A DNA stretch of 64,000 nt from Campylorhamphus procurvoides (GCA_013396655.1 WBMV01004155.1:1-64000), one strand, 5' to 3'; counted from the first letter of the stretch, positions 25,001-39,308 are shown. The notes: generated from the letters alone by a model not told the origin. Numbers and translations are program-made.

Positions 25001-27239
25001 AACTTGTTTGAATGAGGAACAGAATATGCTTTTTGTTCTCCTCACACTTGTATAAACTAAGTTATGTAAAGGGAGGATTTCACAACCAACCTTTGACACT
25101 TTCCAGTGTCAAAACTGGGATAACCCACATGAGCCCTTGCTGGTTTAGAAGCCACATCTTACCTAGAGAGCAGAGAGGCAGAGCATACCTCAGAGATGCA
25201 AAGAAGTTTCTAACCAAACAAGTTTACAATGCTGAAGTCACCCTTCGATTTGTAATGTCCTCCTTCCAGGAAATTCAAATTAAACACCCAACATAATGAG
25301 ATTAAAGGCACTGATGCCATGAAGTGGTTTTAAACAAAGAGCAGGACTTGTTGGTCAGTGATATATTCCCTGTCAGCAGCATCCAAACAAGTTCAGATCT
25401 CAGTTTTCACACCATTTTTGTGTAAATGCCTGCTCTTTACAGACAGTTTGCCCTCCCAAGTTGTCATCTGCCCACACTTCACTCATCCTGCTGCTCTTGC
25501 ACACTCTCCTTCCTTAACCAGCAGTACATAAATTATAGATGAATTTGATATCAAAATAAAGAGCACCCTCCCAAGTGATTGCATCTAAATAGCTTTGCTA
25601 ATAAACTTAATAGTAAGTTTCATTTTTACTCTTTTCAGTAAGAAATACATCGTGAAAATAACTTGTACTATAAAGGAAGACATGTCAGTGCCGTGGGTAT
25701 CAGAGAGGAGCAGGAGATTTTTCTCCCTTAAAAAGCATCATTTAAGGTTATCTTCAAAACACCAGGAAAATCAGACCGGTCAGTATATTATGACATATAG
25801 AAACACACAGATATACATTGCTAATACACTGGGGTTTGTTCCATGTGGGCCACTTCCCTAAGCTGGAAAGCTCCATTCATGGCTCTGAGGAAAAGGAAGC
25901 TTCAAAATGAACAGCATTATCTTCCTGCAGAGCACAAAATTCAACCCAAATCATAATTCAGTGTCTTTTCTCCCCATCAGCTGCCCAGTCCAAGAAAGGC
26001 CATTTTAATTTCTCACTGATCCATGCCACTGGAATTCCATGCAAGAGTTTGCTTGGGAAACTGCAGGAGGAATGGATAAACTTCCAACTGAGAAAGGAAA
26101 TGCTTCTCTCACAGGTCCTGGAGGGCTCCACCAAGTCACAGCCACCTACCCAAGGCATCACACAACAGCTGGGTGTCCCCTTGGCACAATACAAAGGGTA
26201 CATAAAATATGGAATTCATAGAGCAATGCCTACAGAGAATTTCTCAGATGAAGCCTATACAGTAGTTCTAATTTCCTTCTTTTTTTTTTAATTTATGAAG
26301 CTGCCACAATCTTAAGGAGCAAGGTCTGGTTTTAAAGGGAGGTGTGCTTTTCATCTTTTCTGTCAGAAGCTTAAAAGTCGTTTACTTTAGAGGGAAACTG
26401 ATTATTTGAAGTCTGCTCTCCCATTAGCACCACAGCACAAGCAAAGCATTTGTTTTTCCAGCTGGGCCTGATCACACACACACATCCAGGGGAGCTGCAC
26501 TTTCTCTCCCAGGCAAACCAACGAGCACAGAAGCCTGGAGGTAAAAAATATAATAATAAATAAATAAAAAATGCAGCTGTGCTCACTGCAGCCCAAATCT
26601 GAACTTCTGGTGTGAAGCCTGTGCTGCTTTTAGATTGCCCCTTTATCTGCTGGAGGGTACAGGAAGTTCAGGAAAAGATTTGCCAACTCCAACAGAGAAG
26701 TGCTGTGGGATCTCTCACAGCAGCTCTGCTTTGTTCAAGCTAAAAAGTGATTTGGGGAGTTCAGCTCAGGGGCCCAAAACATCAGACCCCAAGGAAGAGC
26801 TCACATCTGAAAAAACCCCACAGTACTGCAGGAAGACACAGTAGTTACAGTAGTAATTACGTTTTGGAACCATTTTTCCTCAAAAAAGGGAGATAAACCC
26901 CACGGATTTGTGTTAAACCAACCACAGAGGGGAATTTTCAAGTCTTATTCTCTTTTCTAGAGACAACACGAGGCAGATCCTGTAAGAGAAGAGTCAGTCA
27001 GGCTACAAGGGAGGCAGCCCAAAGGTAATACGTGGCCAACCTCTCCCCTGGAGACAGGGCTGGAGCAGCTCAGAACACTCAGACATCAGGACACGCTCCC
27101 CAAGCAAGGCAATGGTCCCCAGGGTCACTTAGCAAGATGCACGTTGTCTTCTGGAGATCCTTTCTGCAAACACGTGCCCTCAGTGCCCACAGTGCCACCA
27201 GCAAGGTCCTTGGTGGCCAGGAATGAAATGTCCCCCTGG

Positions 27240-27320
27240 CTCCAGCAAAGCTGGGGGAGAATTCCCTGCTGGACTGAGAGGGGATATCCCTCCCTCCAGC
27301 AAACCTGGGGGAGAATCCCT
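27240..27320. repeat. Imperfect direct repeat, period 54 bp
   Basis: CTCCAGCAAAGCTGGGGGAG at 27240 recurs as CTCCAGCAAACCTGGGGGAG at 27294, each followed by AAT and CCCT. Two units only. Confidence 0.5.
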
Positions 27321-29279
27321 CCCTCTCACTGCTGAGGAGCCACCAACTGCACCCAGAAACAAGAGGGTTTCTCCTGAAGTTCTCAGGGTGCATTCTGGAA
27401 TCTGTCCAACAGGAGCAGCCAGATTTCACCAAAGCAAACACAAAGGAAGAGCCCAAGGCCTCATCAAGCAGCTAAAATCCAGCACCCAACTTGCAGGAAG
27501 GTGGCTAATTTCCCCCTCCCAGCCTGTGCTTGCCTCCACATGGATAAGTCACAGTGGGTCTGGACAAACTGGGTCCTCTCTGCTCACACTGTCCCAACAT
27601 GAGAGCAAAGGCTGGAAAGCAAAGGATCAAGAGCAAGGTGTGGAGCTTCCCCCTGTTCTGCTTCAGAACACGTGAGGGCAGGGAGAACACAGAGCCAGGC
27701 TCTTCCCTGAGGAGCACAGCACCAGGGCCAGTGAGGAGGACAAGTTACACAGGGGGATATGCCTAAAAACCAGCTCTAATTAAACCTCTGTTCAGTGTGA
27801 GTGTGGACAGGACACCTTCAGAGGCCCCTGAACAACCTGTTCTGCTGGGAAGACAACTGGCTGCTGCACAGGAAACTACAGGAAAAGTTTTCTGTGCCTG
27901 TTTGGGGCAGATGGTCACTGATCCAACTGAATGCATAGGCAGGAGGAAGTTTGCCCAGTTTGCATCATATCTGATTTAAAAATTCCACTTCATGCCTTAA
28001 TTTTCACAAAGGAAGGTCACACTAGATGCTTTCTTTCAGTTCAGGTAAATCTGAGCCCCTGAATGTTTTCCGGTTGAGATTTCCACATTTTTCCTTCCAC
28101 GTTCTCATTGCTCTTTCTTCAGAAACAACACATGGATTAGAAATTCCCACTCTGTTTTCTGACTGAGGAATTTCCACCACAACCTCACATGACCTTGGAA
28201 AACACTGACCACATACACTGAAAGCTTCATAAAACACCTTCTGCAAGATGTTTATGTGGGGCAAGACCTTCTAAATCACTCGTGATCCACAGGGATGAAC
28301 CCAATTTCAAGTCTGGCTGGTGAAAGGAGAAAGACTCAAGGGGTGAAGTGGCTCACCTGACTCAAAGCACGAAGGTTGCAGCTGCAAAGTACCCACGTGA
28401 AATGCCAAAGGAGTTCTTTTTTATTGAAAGCAGGACAGATATTGTGAGGTGCTAACACTGTTCAAAGGCAATGAGAATCAGGAGCTTTTCCAGGAAAGGA
28501 GAGGAGCAGTTTCAAATCTGCTTCACCTCTGCCAGAAGCAGCCCCAACCACCTCCTGGATACTCAAACCCCAAATTATCCCCAACACCTCCCTGCTGCCA
28601 AATACACTGATTTTCCTCTCATCACCTAACAAGTCCCTAGCTCTCACACTCTCCACAGCTCTTCCAATACGAGTTCACATAATGAATAAAAAATATGTGG
28701 CATATTGAATTTAAAACAAAAAAAAATCTGGGAAGTGCCCTTGCAGCTCCCAGCCCAGAATTTAAGGAAAAGTGATTCCCATTCTCACTCTCCCAGCCCT
28801 GTTTTATTGGTAAACAATCGAATTCCTGCGTTTAAACCGCTTCCCTTTAGAGACTTGCAAAATTCATGTGTGTTGGGGGAGGGAAGGGCAGGAGAAAATG
28901 CAAACCCAAAGAGTGAAGTCATGTAAAACCTTCACAGCGAAATCCCTTTGAATTGCAATTCAATTGGAATATGGCAGGCTCGGAAATGATGGTCCTGAAC
29001 CACAAACAAGCCAGGGAATGTTTAGTAACCCCAAGCAAAAATCCCCTGGCCTCTGCAGCAGCACAGCTCCAGCCTGAAGCTCTCCAGCTATTTATAGACC
29101 TGGGGCACATATCACCACAATAGCTGATTGTGCTTTGCAGCTGTTTTGTATATCTAGAAGGGCAGGAAAGAACAGACTGCACTTTGATCTTGCCCTTTTT
29201 TGGAGTAAAAACAACAACAAAAAAGGGCCATTAAGAGGGCCACAACACTGTGCACTCACAGGGGTCTGGGCTCCCAAAG

Positions 29280-29610
29280 CCACAGCTTACACCAGGCGTG
29301 GAGCGACATGTTCAATTGTTTACTGGGCTTATAAATCCGGGCTGCAAACAATATTTATTGGAGAAGCATGCAAACTATTTCACCTCGCATGAAAACATAT
29401 GTCAAATCTAATTATAGAGCCTTTACTCCCCAGAGCATCTGTTAAGCGATACACACAGAAAATTAGGATTCAACCTGAATGCAACTGCGTCGTAAATTAG
29501 CACTGCAATTAAGGAAATTAAGTATTTGCTCAAGACAACGTTGTGTGATCAGCATTCACTATGTACAACCTGCAAGGTGTGTTGGGATGAAAGCTTTATA
29601 AATGATACAA
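29280..29610. promoter_or_regulatory. Candidate conserved noncoding block in intron 1
   Basis: AT-rich, repeat-free and non-coding, with dense TAAT/ATTA cores (for example near 29408-29413, 29495-29515), CAACAATATTTATTGG-like and CAATTGTTTAC-like sequences. This composition is typical of vertebrate enhancers. Conservation cannot be measured here. Confidence 0.25.
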
Positions 29611-30134
29611 ATGGAGTGGGGCTGGTGCTGCTAAAGGCAGAAATACTGACTATTCCCCAAGTCAAACCTGTGATCAATCCCTGCCTTAGGAAGGGAGCTG
29701 GTCCCTCCTGAGCTCTGCTTTAGGAAGGATCTACTGGCCACTCTCAGGTTCCTGCTGCATGATGGGCAGCACTAGGAGGAGGAAAAGCCCACGGGTTTAG
29801 CACTAGAAAGGAAATAAGCCAAAAGCAAACACCCCCAGAGACCTGAGTGTACCATATCCAGTCTCCCTGAAGGACATTTCTAACCAATTACTGACAGGAT
29901 TTACAAACTGCAATAAAATGTAAAATGGGGTATAAATGCACTGCTTAGTTACTACCTAAATGAGTCTGAGGCACTCATTTCCAAACAGCCACAAGGACTG
30001 AAGAAGAACATGAATATGTTTAAAACACAGCAAGTGAGCCTGCAGAAGGGATTTTAAAAAATAAAAGCACCATGAGAGAAACACAGAAGGTCCAAAGAGC
30101 TTGTGGTGAGCCCTGTAGTGGGCTGGGAGAAGCA

Positions 30135-30520
30135 AAAGGCTGAGGGAATTGGGATTGTTCAGCCCGGACGAGAGAAGGCTTTGGGGTGACCTAATTGTGG
30201 CCTTCCAGGACTTGAAGGGAGATGACAAGAAAGATGGAGAGAGACAGGGGTGACAGGATCAGGGGAATGGCTTCAAACTGCCAGAGGGAGGGTTAGGTGG
30301 GATATTGGGAAGGAATTCTTGGCTGGGAGGGTGGGCAGGCCCTGGCACAGGGTGCCCAGAGAAGGTGTGGCTGCCCCTGGATCCCTGGAAGTGTCCAAGG
30401 CCAGGTTGGACAGGGCTTGGAGCACCCTGGGCTGGTGGAAGGTGTCCCTGCCATGGCAGGGGGTGGGATAGGATGGGGTTTCAGCTCCTTTTAAACCCAA
30501 ACCATCCTGGGATTCTGTGA
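30135..30520 (+). mobile_element. CR1 LINE, 5'-truncated (about 385 bp)
   Basis: It starts near CTGAGGGAATTGGGATTGTT and contains the same ordered blocks as the copy at 21604, ending CCAAACCATCCTGGGATTCT. A deletion relative to that copy follows GATGGAGAGAGAC. It is antisense to ADCY9. Confidence 0.92.
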
Positions 30521-31568
30521 TTATCCCCCACCCAGGGAGCCGGGGTATTCCCCTGCTGCACAGTGGACTGCAGGGTAACCTTGCAGCTCCACATTTCCCA
30601 AATGTTGGCTCAAGAATGTTAGGGAGAACAAATAAACACATGATAGAATTAGGGAGATGGAAAAGAAGCAGTGGGCTGCAAGAAATGCAGCTGATGGAAT
30701 GGAGGAGGGAAGAGATTTAAGAGGAAAGTTGGCAAGATGAGCCTTTCCTTAAGTGCTAAATGGCCTCCCAATGATCTGTATTGCAACATCAGCACAGCAC
30801 ATCTGATCACTGGGAACAAAGCTTTCAGACTTTTAAATACCTAACATAGGACATCGAATAGTACTTTGTAAAACCTCATTTGGAAAGAAAATATTTAGGG
30901 ATATCCCTATCCTGAATACCAATTTATCTCTCTTGTGTTCTGGATCTCTCTGTCTTGTTTAAGCCAAAATTCACAGGGATGGAAAGTTTTTTTGTTTCAT
31001 TTTCAGAGCACTTGAGAGAATGTTCTTGTTTTTCATTAGCACTATTACATAATTATATATTGGTTTAGGAACGAATATATAAATTATTGACTTACTAAAT
31101 AAATTATTTATATTGGAGCCATAATAAAAATGTTACCACACCACTCTGAGTGGGGGTATCAGGGTTGAGAAGCAATCATTTATTGCTAAATATATATAAC
31201 TGTATCTCACATAGATTACAAACCCCAATAAATTAAATAAAACCCATCAAGAGAAGGCATGAGCTGAGGGAGACAACAGGAGTACCTATGGAAGTGTGAG
31301 AATGAACATTAACTCTTTTCCATCCAGGGATGCCTTCCTATGATGTTATTTCTGCAGTAAAACACGTTAAACATTAAGTTTAAATGTCAGGTTGGCTCAT
31401 CCCAAGCTAAACTTTAGCTCTGGGCAGTTTGGAGCTGTTGTGCAATGTCAGAGCACGAAAAGCCTCCAGCTCAGCAGGTGTGTGGAAGCCACCAGGCCCT
31501 GCTGGAACAGAGAGGACAGCAAAGCCTGTGAGATCCTGCTGGACAACACCTGGGCTCTTCCTTAAATC

Positions 31569-31684
31569 CACAAGGATGGGAACTCCAGGAGGGAGTCGAT
31601 GGGCTGAGGGACAAGGTGCTTCAGGACACAAGGATGGGAACTCCAGGAGGGAGTCGATGGGCTGAGGGACAAGGTGCTTCAAGA
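31569..31684. repeat. Tandem duplication, 2 x 58 bp
   Basis: The unit starting CACAAGGATGGGAACTCCAG occurs at 31569-31626 and again at 31627-31684, with a single difference near the end (CAGGA versus CAAGA). A partial third start (CACAAG) follows at 31685. The near-identity implies a recent duplication. Confidence 0.85.
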
Positions 31685-32159
31685 CACAAGACAAATGCCC
31701 TGCTCTTGGGGAACAAGTGCTAAAGGTCAAGTGTCAAGGAGAAGGAATAAAACCCAACTCCTCTTGTCTGGTGAGGGGCCTGAGATGGGAGAAGTTCCTT
31801 CCCAGTGAGGGGCAAGACTCCCACCCCCCAGAGCAGCTTCCAGGGAGAGCTGCCCACCCTGGAGCCAGGACACAGCCCAGCCCTGGGGGTCCCACAGAGC
31901 CAGCTCCCACAGCCCTCCTTTTGGGTCAGACCCCACCAAATCCACGCTGGAACATGTGGAGAAACCCCTGGGAACCCCAAACTGCCCCACCCACCACGCT
32001 GTGCTCGCTGCTCGGACCTTCTCTGAGGACAAGTGACAAACACGTCAGGGATCGTGTCAAGGACGTGTTGGGGACCCCTTGGAGATGCACTTTCCAAAAC
32101 ACAAATGCAACTTTGGGAAAACATTCCTATTTAACAAGGCACGGGGCACACTGACAGAG

Positions 32160-32480
32160 CCTCAGGAATGGTTTTACAACTGAAACATTACACACAGGAA
32201 CCGCTATTTATACTTTGATATGTCAGCCTTAAATATTTACTTTTCCACTCACTCGGTTTACATGGTCTGTCAGCAGAGCTCTTTCTTGCATCATTTGAAG
32301 AGCTTATAGAAATTTAAAATTATCAGAGCAATCAGGAAAACACCGTGAAATAACTCAAATTGAAAGAGGCAAAATATATTCCCTCCTTTTTAGGCAAAAT
32401 TCAATTTCAAGCAAAGAGGCACGATTTTTACCAATAATTAGGCACTTTGCATTACTTGTCCTGATTTTAAAAAGGGCTTT
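32160..32480. promoter_or_regulatory. Candidate conserved noncoding block in intron 1
   Basis: A repeat-free AT-rich stretch with CTATTTATAC, AAATTATCAG and CCAATAATTAGG motifs. It is suggested by composition only. Confidence 0.2.
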
Positions 32481-34175
32481 TTTTGAAAAGCCAACTGTTT
32501 TGAACTTTCAATCTCTCTCCAGCTTTCCACCTCTGCCTGGCCAGCCCTCATCCCCGTGGGCTCTGGGAAGCTCAGGGCAAGCAAACAGAGGCTGAGCTCT
32601 GTGACAGGCTGGGGCAGCACCCACTGGACATTCTTCCCAGAAAGCAAAGGGGCTGGGCTGTATTTTGACAAGAAATGCTGTTTCCTTTTATGGCCCATGG
32701 CTGGTGGCTGTGGTCTGGAAGGGAAGCACCCAGGCTCCATCCCATGGCACTGGGCAAGCTGTTCTTCCCAGAGTCACCCTGAGGATTCCCAGCCCGGCCC
32801 TCGCTTATTCAAGTGCAGAGCAGACACTCCAGAGAGGATATTGTATTATTTACTTTCCATTTTGCTCTATTTTAAGGCCCATAAACCCACAGTTTAAACA
32901 AACTCACTTGAGCTGGAAGATGTTTCCGTGTGCTCTCGAGCCCCCCAGATCTGGGCTCCTCTCCTGCAGAGGAACCAGGACTGAGCTCAGCTCCTCTGCC
33001 ACTGACTTACCCATTTGGGTATCTACATTTTTGGGTCATTAAAAGCAGCTAAAAGGGGTTTTGAAGAACAAATGGCCTGGAGAGTCACTGCTGGTTCATC
33101 AGCACTGAGATTGCACAACACCCCAGAGAAAATGAAAAGGATGACTCTGACCATTTCCAATCAAGTTTTTGGCTGTTTCCTTGGGAATTCTGCCCTGATG
33201 GGCACATTAACTGAACAACTGCAAGGAAGAAAACAAGAGAGCAGAGGACGTGGGAAATCTCTGTAGCAGATGAGCTGCAGAGAGATGAGGAACAGCAGCC
33301 CAGGAGCAGAGAGAGGTGCTGAGCAGGTTTCCAACCAGCCCACCCTGGCTGCTCACTCCCATTACTTCATTTACTCCCTTTGCCTCAGCCTTGCACTCCT
33401 TCAGCTCAAACACTGAACCAGCCCTTTCCTGTGGCTTTAATCTCAGAGTGGAAACCTGGAATAAAGGACTGGGAAGAAGGAAAAGGGAATGGGGAAAAGT
33501 AAGAAGCAAGAGGGATGGAAGGAAAATATCTCTGTAAGGAAGACAGAACAAGTTTTCCAAATGGCAATTGGAAATTCAACTGTTTTAAGAGAGATGGAGG
33601 GGGAAAGGCCAGGAAACCACGGCTGAACACTGCCTGAATCGTGTCACAATCAGCAAAACCTCCTTACCCCCTGGCTTAAATGTCCTTATCTAACTTCTGC
33701 CCTTTCCTAAAACAAAGCCAAACTGACATTTTGCAGGAAGGCAAACTCCAGGCAGCACTGCAGCAGCAGAGAAGGACCAGCTTCTTCAAGGGGATGCACT
33801 CTCCTTTGTGGTTCCCTAATTTAATTTGAATAAGAGTTGCACTAATGAGAGGGGGAGAACCATAAAGAAGGGGGGGAAACAGGAGTGGAAATGAGCACCA
33901 GGAAGGCAAGGATGGTGAGCCTGGAGCTGATTTGTAGGGATGTAGCTTTGCTGGGCAGTTATTTGCACGAGGTTTACGGGCATGGGAAAACTGCAGACGT
34001 TGTCAGGAAACACCAAACCTCCTGTCATGGAAAATCCTGGGGAGAAACACATCCTGGCCACTGGGAGGGATTCTCCTGTCCTCCAGCAAAAAACATCCAA
34101 CTCCAGCGAATCTGAAAAAACTGAGTTTGGAAAGTGGATGGAGAAATGCAAAAACTCATCTCCTTTCTGTCAGTA

Positions 34176-34321
34176 GCACTGGCACAGGGTGCCCAGAGAA
34201 GCTGTGGCTGCCCCAGCCCTGGAAGTGTCCAAGGCCAGGCTGGACAGGGCTTGGAGCAACCTGGGCTGGTGGAAGGGGGTGGAACAAGATGATCTTTGAG
34301 GTCCCCAGTTTAGAATTCTGT
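34176..34321 (+). mobile_element. CR1 LINE 3' fragment
   Basis: It contains GCCCAGAGAAGCTGTGGCTG, GTGTCCAAGGCCAGG and CTTGGAGCAACCTGGGCTGG, then a shortened tail (the GTGTCCCTGCCATGG block is missing) ending GAATTCTGT. It is antisense to ADCY9. Confidence 0.88.
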
Positions 34322-35627
34322 CCCCACAACCTGTCCATGCAGAGATCAAAATGAGCGAGGGACACAGCTCCCACTGTAATTTTAAATTGCAAATTAAAAG
34401 CAAGGCATAGCCTGGAGAAGCTCAGGGCTTGGGAAAGTTCAGTGTTGTAGGAACTGTTTAAATTGAGAGGAGGCTCTAATGGGGAATTTAAATAATTAGA
34501 TCTGGCAGTGTTACATCAGACTTCAACAAAACCAAATAAAAGACTCAGGTTTCAAACTCAGAGAGAGAACAAATTATTGAGGAAACTGGATACAAACATA
34601 CACTGGCAGCTTTTCGTAATAAACACAGCCCTGTGTGATTAATAAGAACATCAGAGAGATATAAAAATTAATAAAACAAACAGATGCCAAGAAATCTATA
34701 GGTAGGAGCCCTTGTAAAAATTAATCCAAAAAATACAAACCCCTCAAACTCGCTGAGACCCTTAAAAATTAGCACTCCAAGGCAACAATTTCCCAATCAG
34801 GAAAAGAAAAAGAATTTGTTAAAAAAAAAAACCCAAACCAAATAAAATCACCCCCCCAAAAGGCACTATAAAAGCCCAAACTATGGAGGGGGAGAGAAGA
34901 CAGTCTCAAGTTTTCAGTACCGAAAAACAGCCCTCCAAGGGCTCCTCCCCGAGGATATTTTGATCTGAGTCACATGGTTTTTCCTAAGGTATTTTTATTT
35001 AGTCTCCCTGTAGATAAGAGCAAAGAGGGAGCTGCTACCGTGGCATTAAAGGAATGATTTGATGGTGGCCCTGGTGGCTCAGAGAGGCTTTAAGTCTGAA
35101 TTATTACCAATAAAACCATCAGGGACCTCTGAGAATGTTCTCACACTCACACGCTGCCTCCATCACTTGGTCTCAATGAAAACATCAACTTTATTTTCTT
35201 ATTGATATTTACCTGCTTACTGATAAGCCTATATAATTGCACAGGTAAATAAGAATTCAAACCAGAAAACATTTCAGAATGTTTCATGATGCACAAGTGT
35301 TCTTGTTTACAGAGAGAGGAAATGGATCTTTGACTATTGTGGCCCGTATTTTCACCCAAATCAGCTCTTTTTTCTGCTTCCACCTTGCCACATGCAACCA
35401 AAATCTGGGAAATACACAGTAAAACAGCTCACACAACACCCACCTTCTGCCTCCAAAGGTTTCACATCAAAAGCAGCAAAACAACCCCCCCAAAACATTA
35501 GTTTGTGATGTATTTTCTCAGCTCTGAACTAGTGGAATGGATGCATTTATTTATATGCTTACACATGTGCATATAAAGATTAAAATTAGATATTGGACTT
35601 TTATCAATGGGAAAAGCTTTGGTAATG

Positions 35628-35692
35628 AGGAGCAGAGGCAGAAGAGGGGGAGAGGGGGGAGAGGGGGGACAGAGGGGAGAGGGACACAAACT
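35628..35692 (+). repeat. G-rich purine tract
   Basis: An almost pure A/G run with repeated GAGGGG/GGGGGA units, including several runs of four or more G. This is low-complexity sequence with triplex or G-quadruplex potential on the plus strand. Confidence 0.6.
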
Positions 35693-38600
35693 CTCTGAAG
35701 CCCCTTGCTCATCTGCCACCAGGGCAAGTGCACAAGTGCCTGTCACACACCACATTTCCCCCCCAGAAATGGGTTCCACGTGTCATCGTGCCTCTTGCCC
35801 CCTGTGTGGGCAAACCTGCGTCCCCCTGTGCTGCTCAGGAGACACTGTGGGGATTTTCCCCAAGCCTGCTGCACTCTGAGCTGCCATGGGAAGGCAAGGC
35901 ACAGCTCCAGCCTCCCATCACTGCTCCATGGAGCTCCTGTTGGCAACACACACATCTTTACCCACTCCAGCTGCAGCAATTCTCTTTGGTTCCATGTCCT
36001 GCACAACTCAAGACAGTTCTCAGCCACAAAAAACCCAACTCGAGACAAGCACCTCAGGAAAGCAGCAACAGCTCTCTGCCAAATGATTCAAATTATTCAA
36101 GGAGAGGATTAAGATTCCTGTAATGCCATCCTGCTGAAATACTGTGTCCTTATTCCAGGCTGCTCCCAGTGCTCCCATACCTGCTGGGAGGTGGAGAGGT
36201 CCCTTCCCAGAGGGGCCAAATGCTGAAGCTCCAAGGGATGTTCACCAGTCCAGACCTCACCTGCCCCAGGGCTGGACTGCCAAAGGTGTTCCCAGAGTTC
36301 CACAACTTCTGCTGGAGGTGCTGGTGTTCCCCAGACCTTTAAGATGTTTCTTCTCTCATTGAAATAAGTTATGAGATGTAAGGACTAAACTAAGAAATGC
36401 TTCAACTTAGTTCCCTGCAGATTTCAGCTTCTTGTAATCTCTTCCCTCACACTGTCACCCAGCGTCCCTTTGATTTCCACTTCCCCAGTTTTGTCAAATA
36501 GCAGCATGAAATTCCTCTCTAATTTACTTCTCCAAGATACAATCTAATGGGTAATTAAAAATACAAAAGGGAATTTAGGAATAACTGCTTTCCCTTAACA
36601 GCTTCCATCCCATTAAAATATTTTGCTGTTATAATGCCTACAGGGATTATCTCCTCTTGCAAGAGAACAAAGAAAACAAACACCGAAAAATTATCTAAAT
36701 AAGCCACAATATTTTGAGAAAAGCTACCATGGTGCTATTGGACCTTGGAAACTTGCACCAAAATAAGTGAGATATTGCTCAGAAGTCAGTTCTGCTCTTC
36801 AGTTCTATGGCTGGAAGCAATAATAATACCTACAAATCCTACCTTTCCTATTTCCCATCAGCAAATTGCATTGGGAGCACTATTACAGCTCCCCATGCAA
36901 AGTCCACCACTGCCTCCACTTGTTTATGCTTTCAAATTATTAGCAAACAAATACTAAAGTAAATAAAAAGGGGGGAATAAACTACAGCACTAACAAAAGA
37001 TCAACTGCATGAAATTGTAAATAAAAATACAGAGTCATTTTTAAGGGGGGGGGACAACAACTACTGCCAAGTTTGTTTATAAAGGAGCCTGGTTCTCTTC
37101 CAAGTTTCACGTTCCAGCCTGAAAATATCTCCTTCAAACAGCTGTCAGGTTTTTTTGGGAGGAGGGAGAATGATCTACCAGCAAATACGACCTTTCTCTA
37201 GAGCACCCCAGGTCTCCTGGGTAGTGGCTTGGGCTTCACTGAGAGAAATCAGCTCCTGTGTGGCTACTAAAACCTGCAACCAGGAACAAAAAAGATCACC
37301 CAGAAGGCAAAACTAACCTTCATGGAGAGCCCATGAAACAGAGAGACACCATCATCTCCATGCTCTGAGACCACAGGAATTAATCATCTCCTACTGGGCC
37401 AAATTTCAGCTGCTCATTTTCCTTCCATTTAAGTTCTTCTGAACTCCCAATTCCTCCACACAGGAGGACACATTCCCAACAGAAATACTCCCCCAAAGGG
37501 CTGGGCTAAGCAGTCTCTGCACCCAAACAGCCCAATATTATCTGGATATATTTCCTCAATCAGCCACTTCGACACCTGGCACAGGTAGAGGCTTTTCCAT
37601 GCTTTAAAAGTCTCGGAATTTACTTTGGGGAGTGCAAAATAATAAAAAGCATCTTAGATTTACTGCTGCTGCTGCAGTGTGCTCTTTCCATGTCCACCAT
37701 CCAAAAACCTAAATCCTGGTAAATGAGGCAGGACAAATTGCCCCAGATGGAAGGCAGCAGCAGCAAACTTCAGATCCTTCAAGAATCACTGCCTTCCAAA
37801 AAGATGTCACTTAAAGCCCCTGTCTCTTCTAGAACTAGCATAACATTGCATAAGAGAGATAAATCATTATCTGTTTGGTAATAAAGAAAAAAACCCTACT
37901 GACTGCCATCCTTCATCTTAGTTTTGGAATGACAATGCCTGGTATTCCCCCAGTCCCCCTTCTCTTCCCATCCTAATGTCTGACAGTAGACTGAACTCTT
38001 TAAAACTGCAAATTATTTGATGAAGGATTTCTACTGCCACAGTAAAAAGGCAAAAGTACAATTCTGCTCTATAATCCCCTTCATGGGATGAGAAATGCTC
38101 CAGGTAGAAAATGTGGATGTGTGATGGGATGTGAGGAAGTGTTCCCATCTCAGCACAGAAAGGGTATTTGCTGAGGAACAGTGGCCAGGGCAGACACTGC
38201 GTGCCATGGAACAATAATGCTATTTTTATCCCCTCACTATTTAGTCTATTGAACTCTCCTCCGGTAGCAAGCACCCAGATTTCTGGACAAGCCTCAAAAG
38301 CAGCGTTTTGGGAATCACTGTCACCAAAACATCACAGTTTCTCATCAAGGAAGGATTTCGTGGCCCTGCCTCAGCACAGACCAGCACTGCCTGTCACTCA
38401 CCTGACCACAAAGACAATTTACAAGTGCCTGGGATTAAAACCTGCTTTGAGGAATCCCAGAGGAAGCAAAAACACCAGGACACCCTGAAAACATCTCAGA
38501 CTGCAGTTTGATGGGGAGGACCCACCTCCTCTGGCACATTATTGAATAGGCATGGCCAAAAAATTACAGATTCAGACACTCGTGTGTCTAGACAAAGGGT

Positions 38601-39308
38601 TTTTAGGAATGGGCTCCAAAGCTAGAGGTGAGGAATTTATTCACGAGGAAAAGAAATGGATTCTGGAGTTTTCAAACCAGGCACTTGGCTCAGCCTCACC
38701 TCAGTCTGCACCTTTAATGCACACGAGTCACTCAAATGCCTGGTGATCTTTACAGTCCCTGTGTGGTAGATTTTTACCACCTGACAAGAGAGAGAGAGTA
38801 AATACTAGAGAATAAAATGTCATCCCCCATTTGTTATGGCTCAACTACGTATTAGCATAGGAATATCTAAATGTATACAAATCAAGACATTTATTTTAGG
38901 CTGCCTCGAAAGCAAAAGGGGTTTTTTTGTCTATTTAGGGGACAGGGCAAAGTCACAAGAGGAAAAAAAAAGGTGTCAGAAAACAAGAATTAAGTCTTTG
39001 TCCTGCAAGGTTCTCCACCAGCTCCCCAGCACCTGAGGAGCCCAGGTAGCTTCTTAATTAATTCAGTACTGTTTCTTATCCAAGAAGTGCCTCAGTAAAT
39101 AAAGACCTAAGGATGAACCTTTCAAACAACCATCTAATACCAGCCACACTTCACTGGCTCATTTTCCATAAGATTGTCCTCCAGTAGTCACTGCAGCAGG
39201 ATTGTAATTTTATATACGCATTGGAAGGGCAATAAAACCTCTCATAAATACTGCTGGCCATCTTTTTTCTGATCCCAGAGTCTGTGTTCATAGCTGGAAA
39301 TGTGTTCA

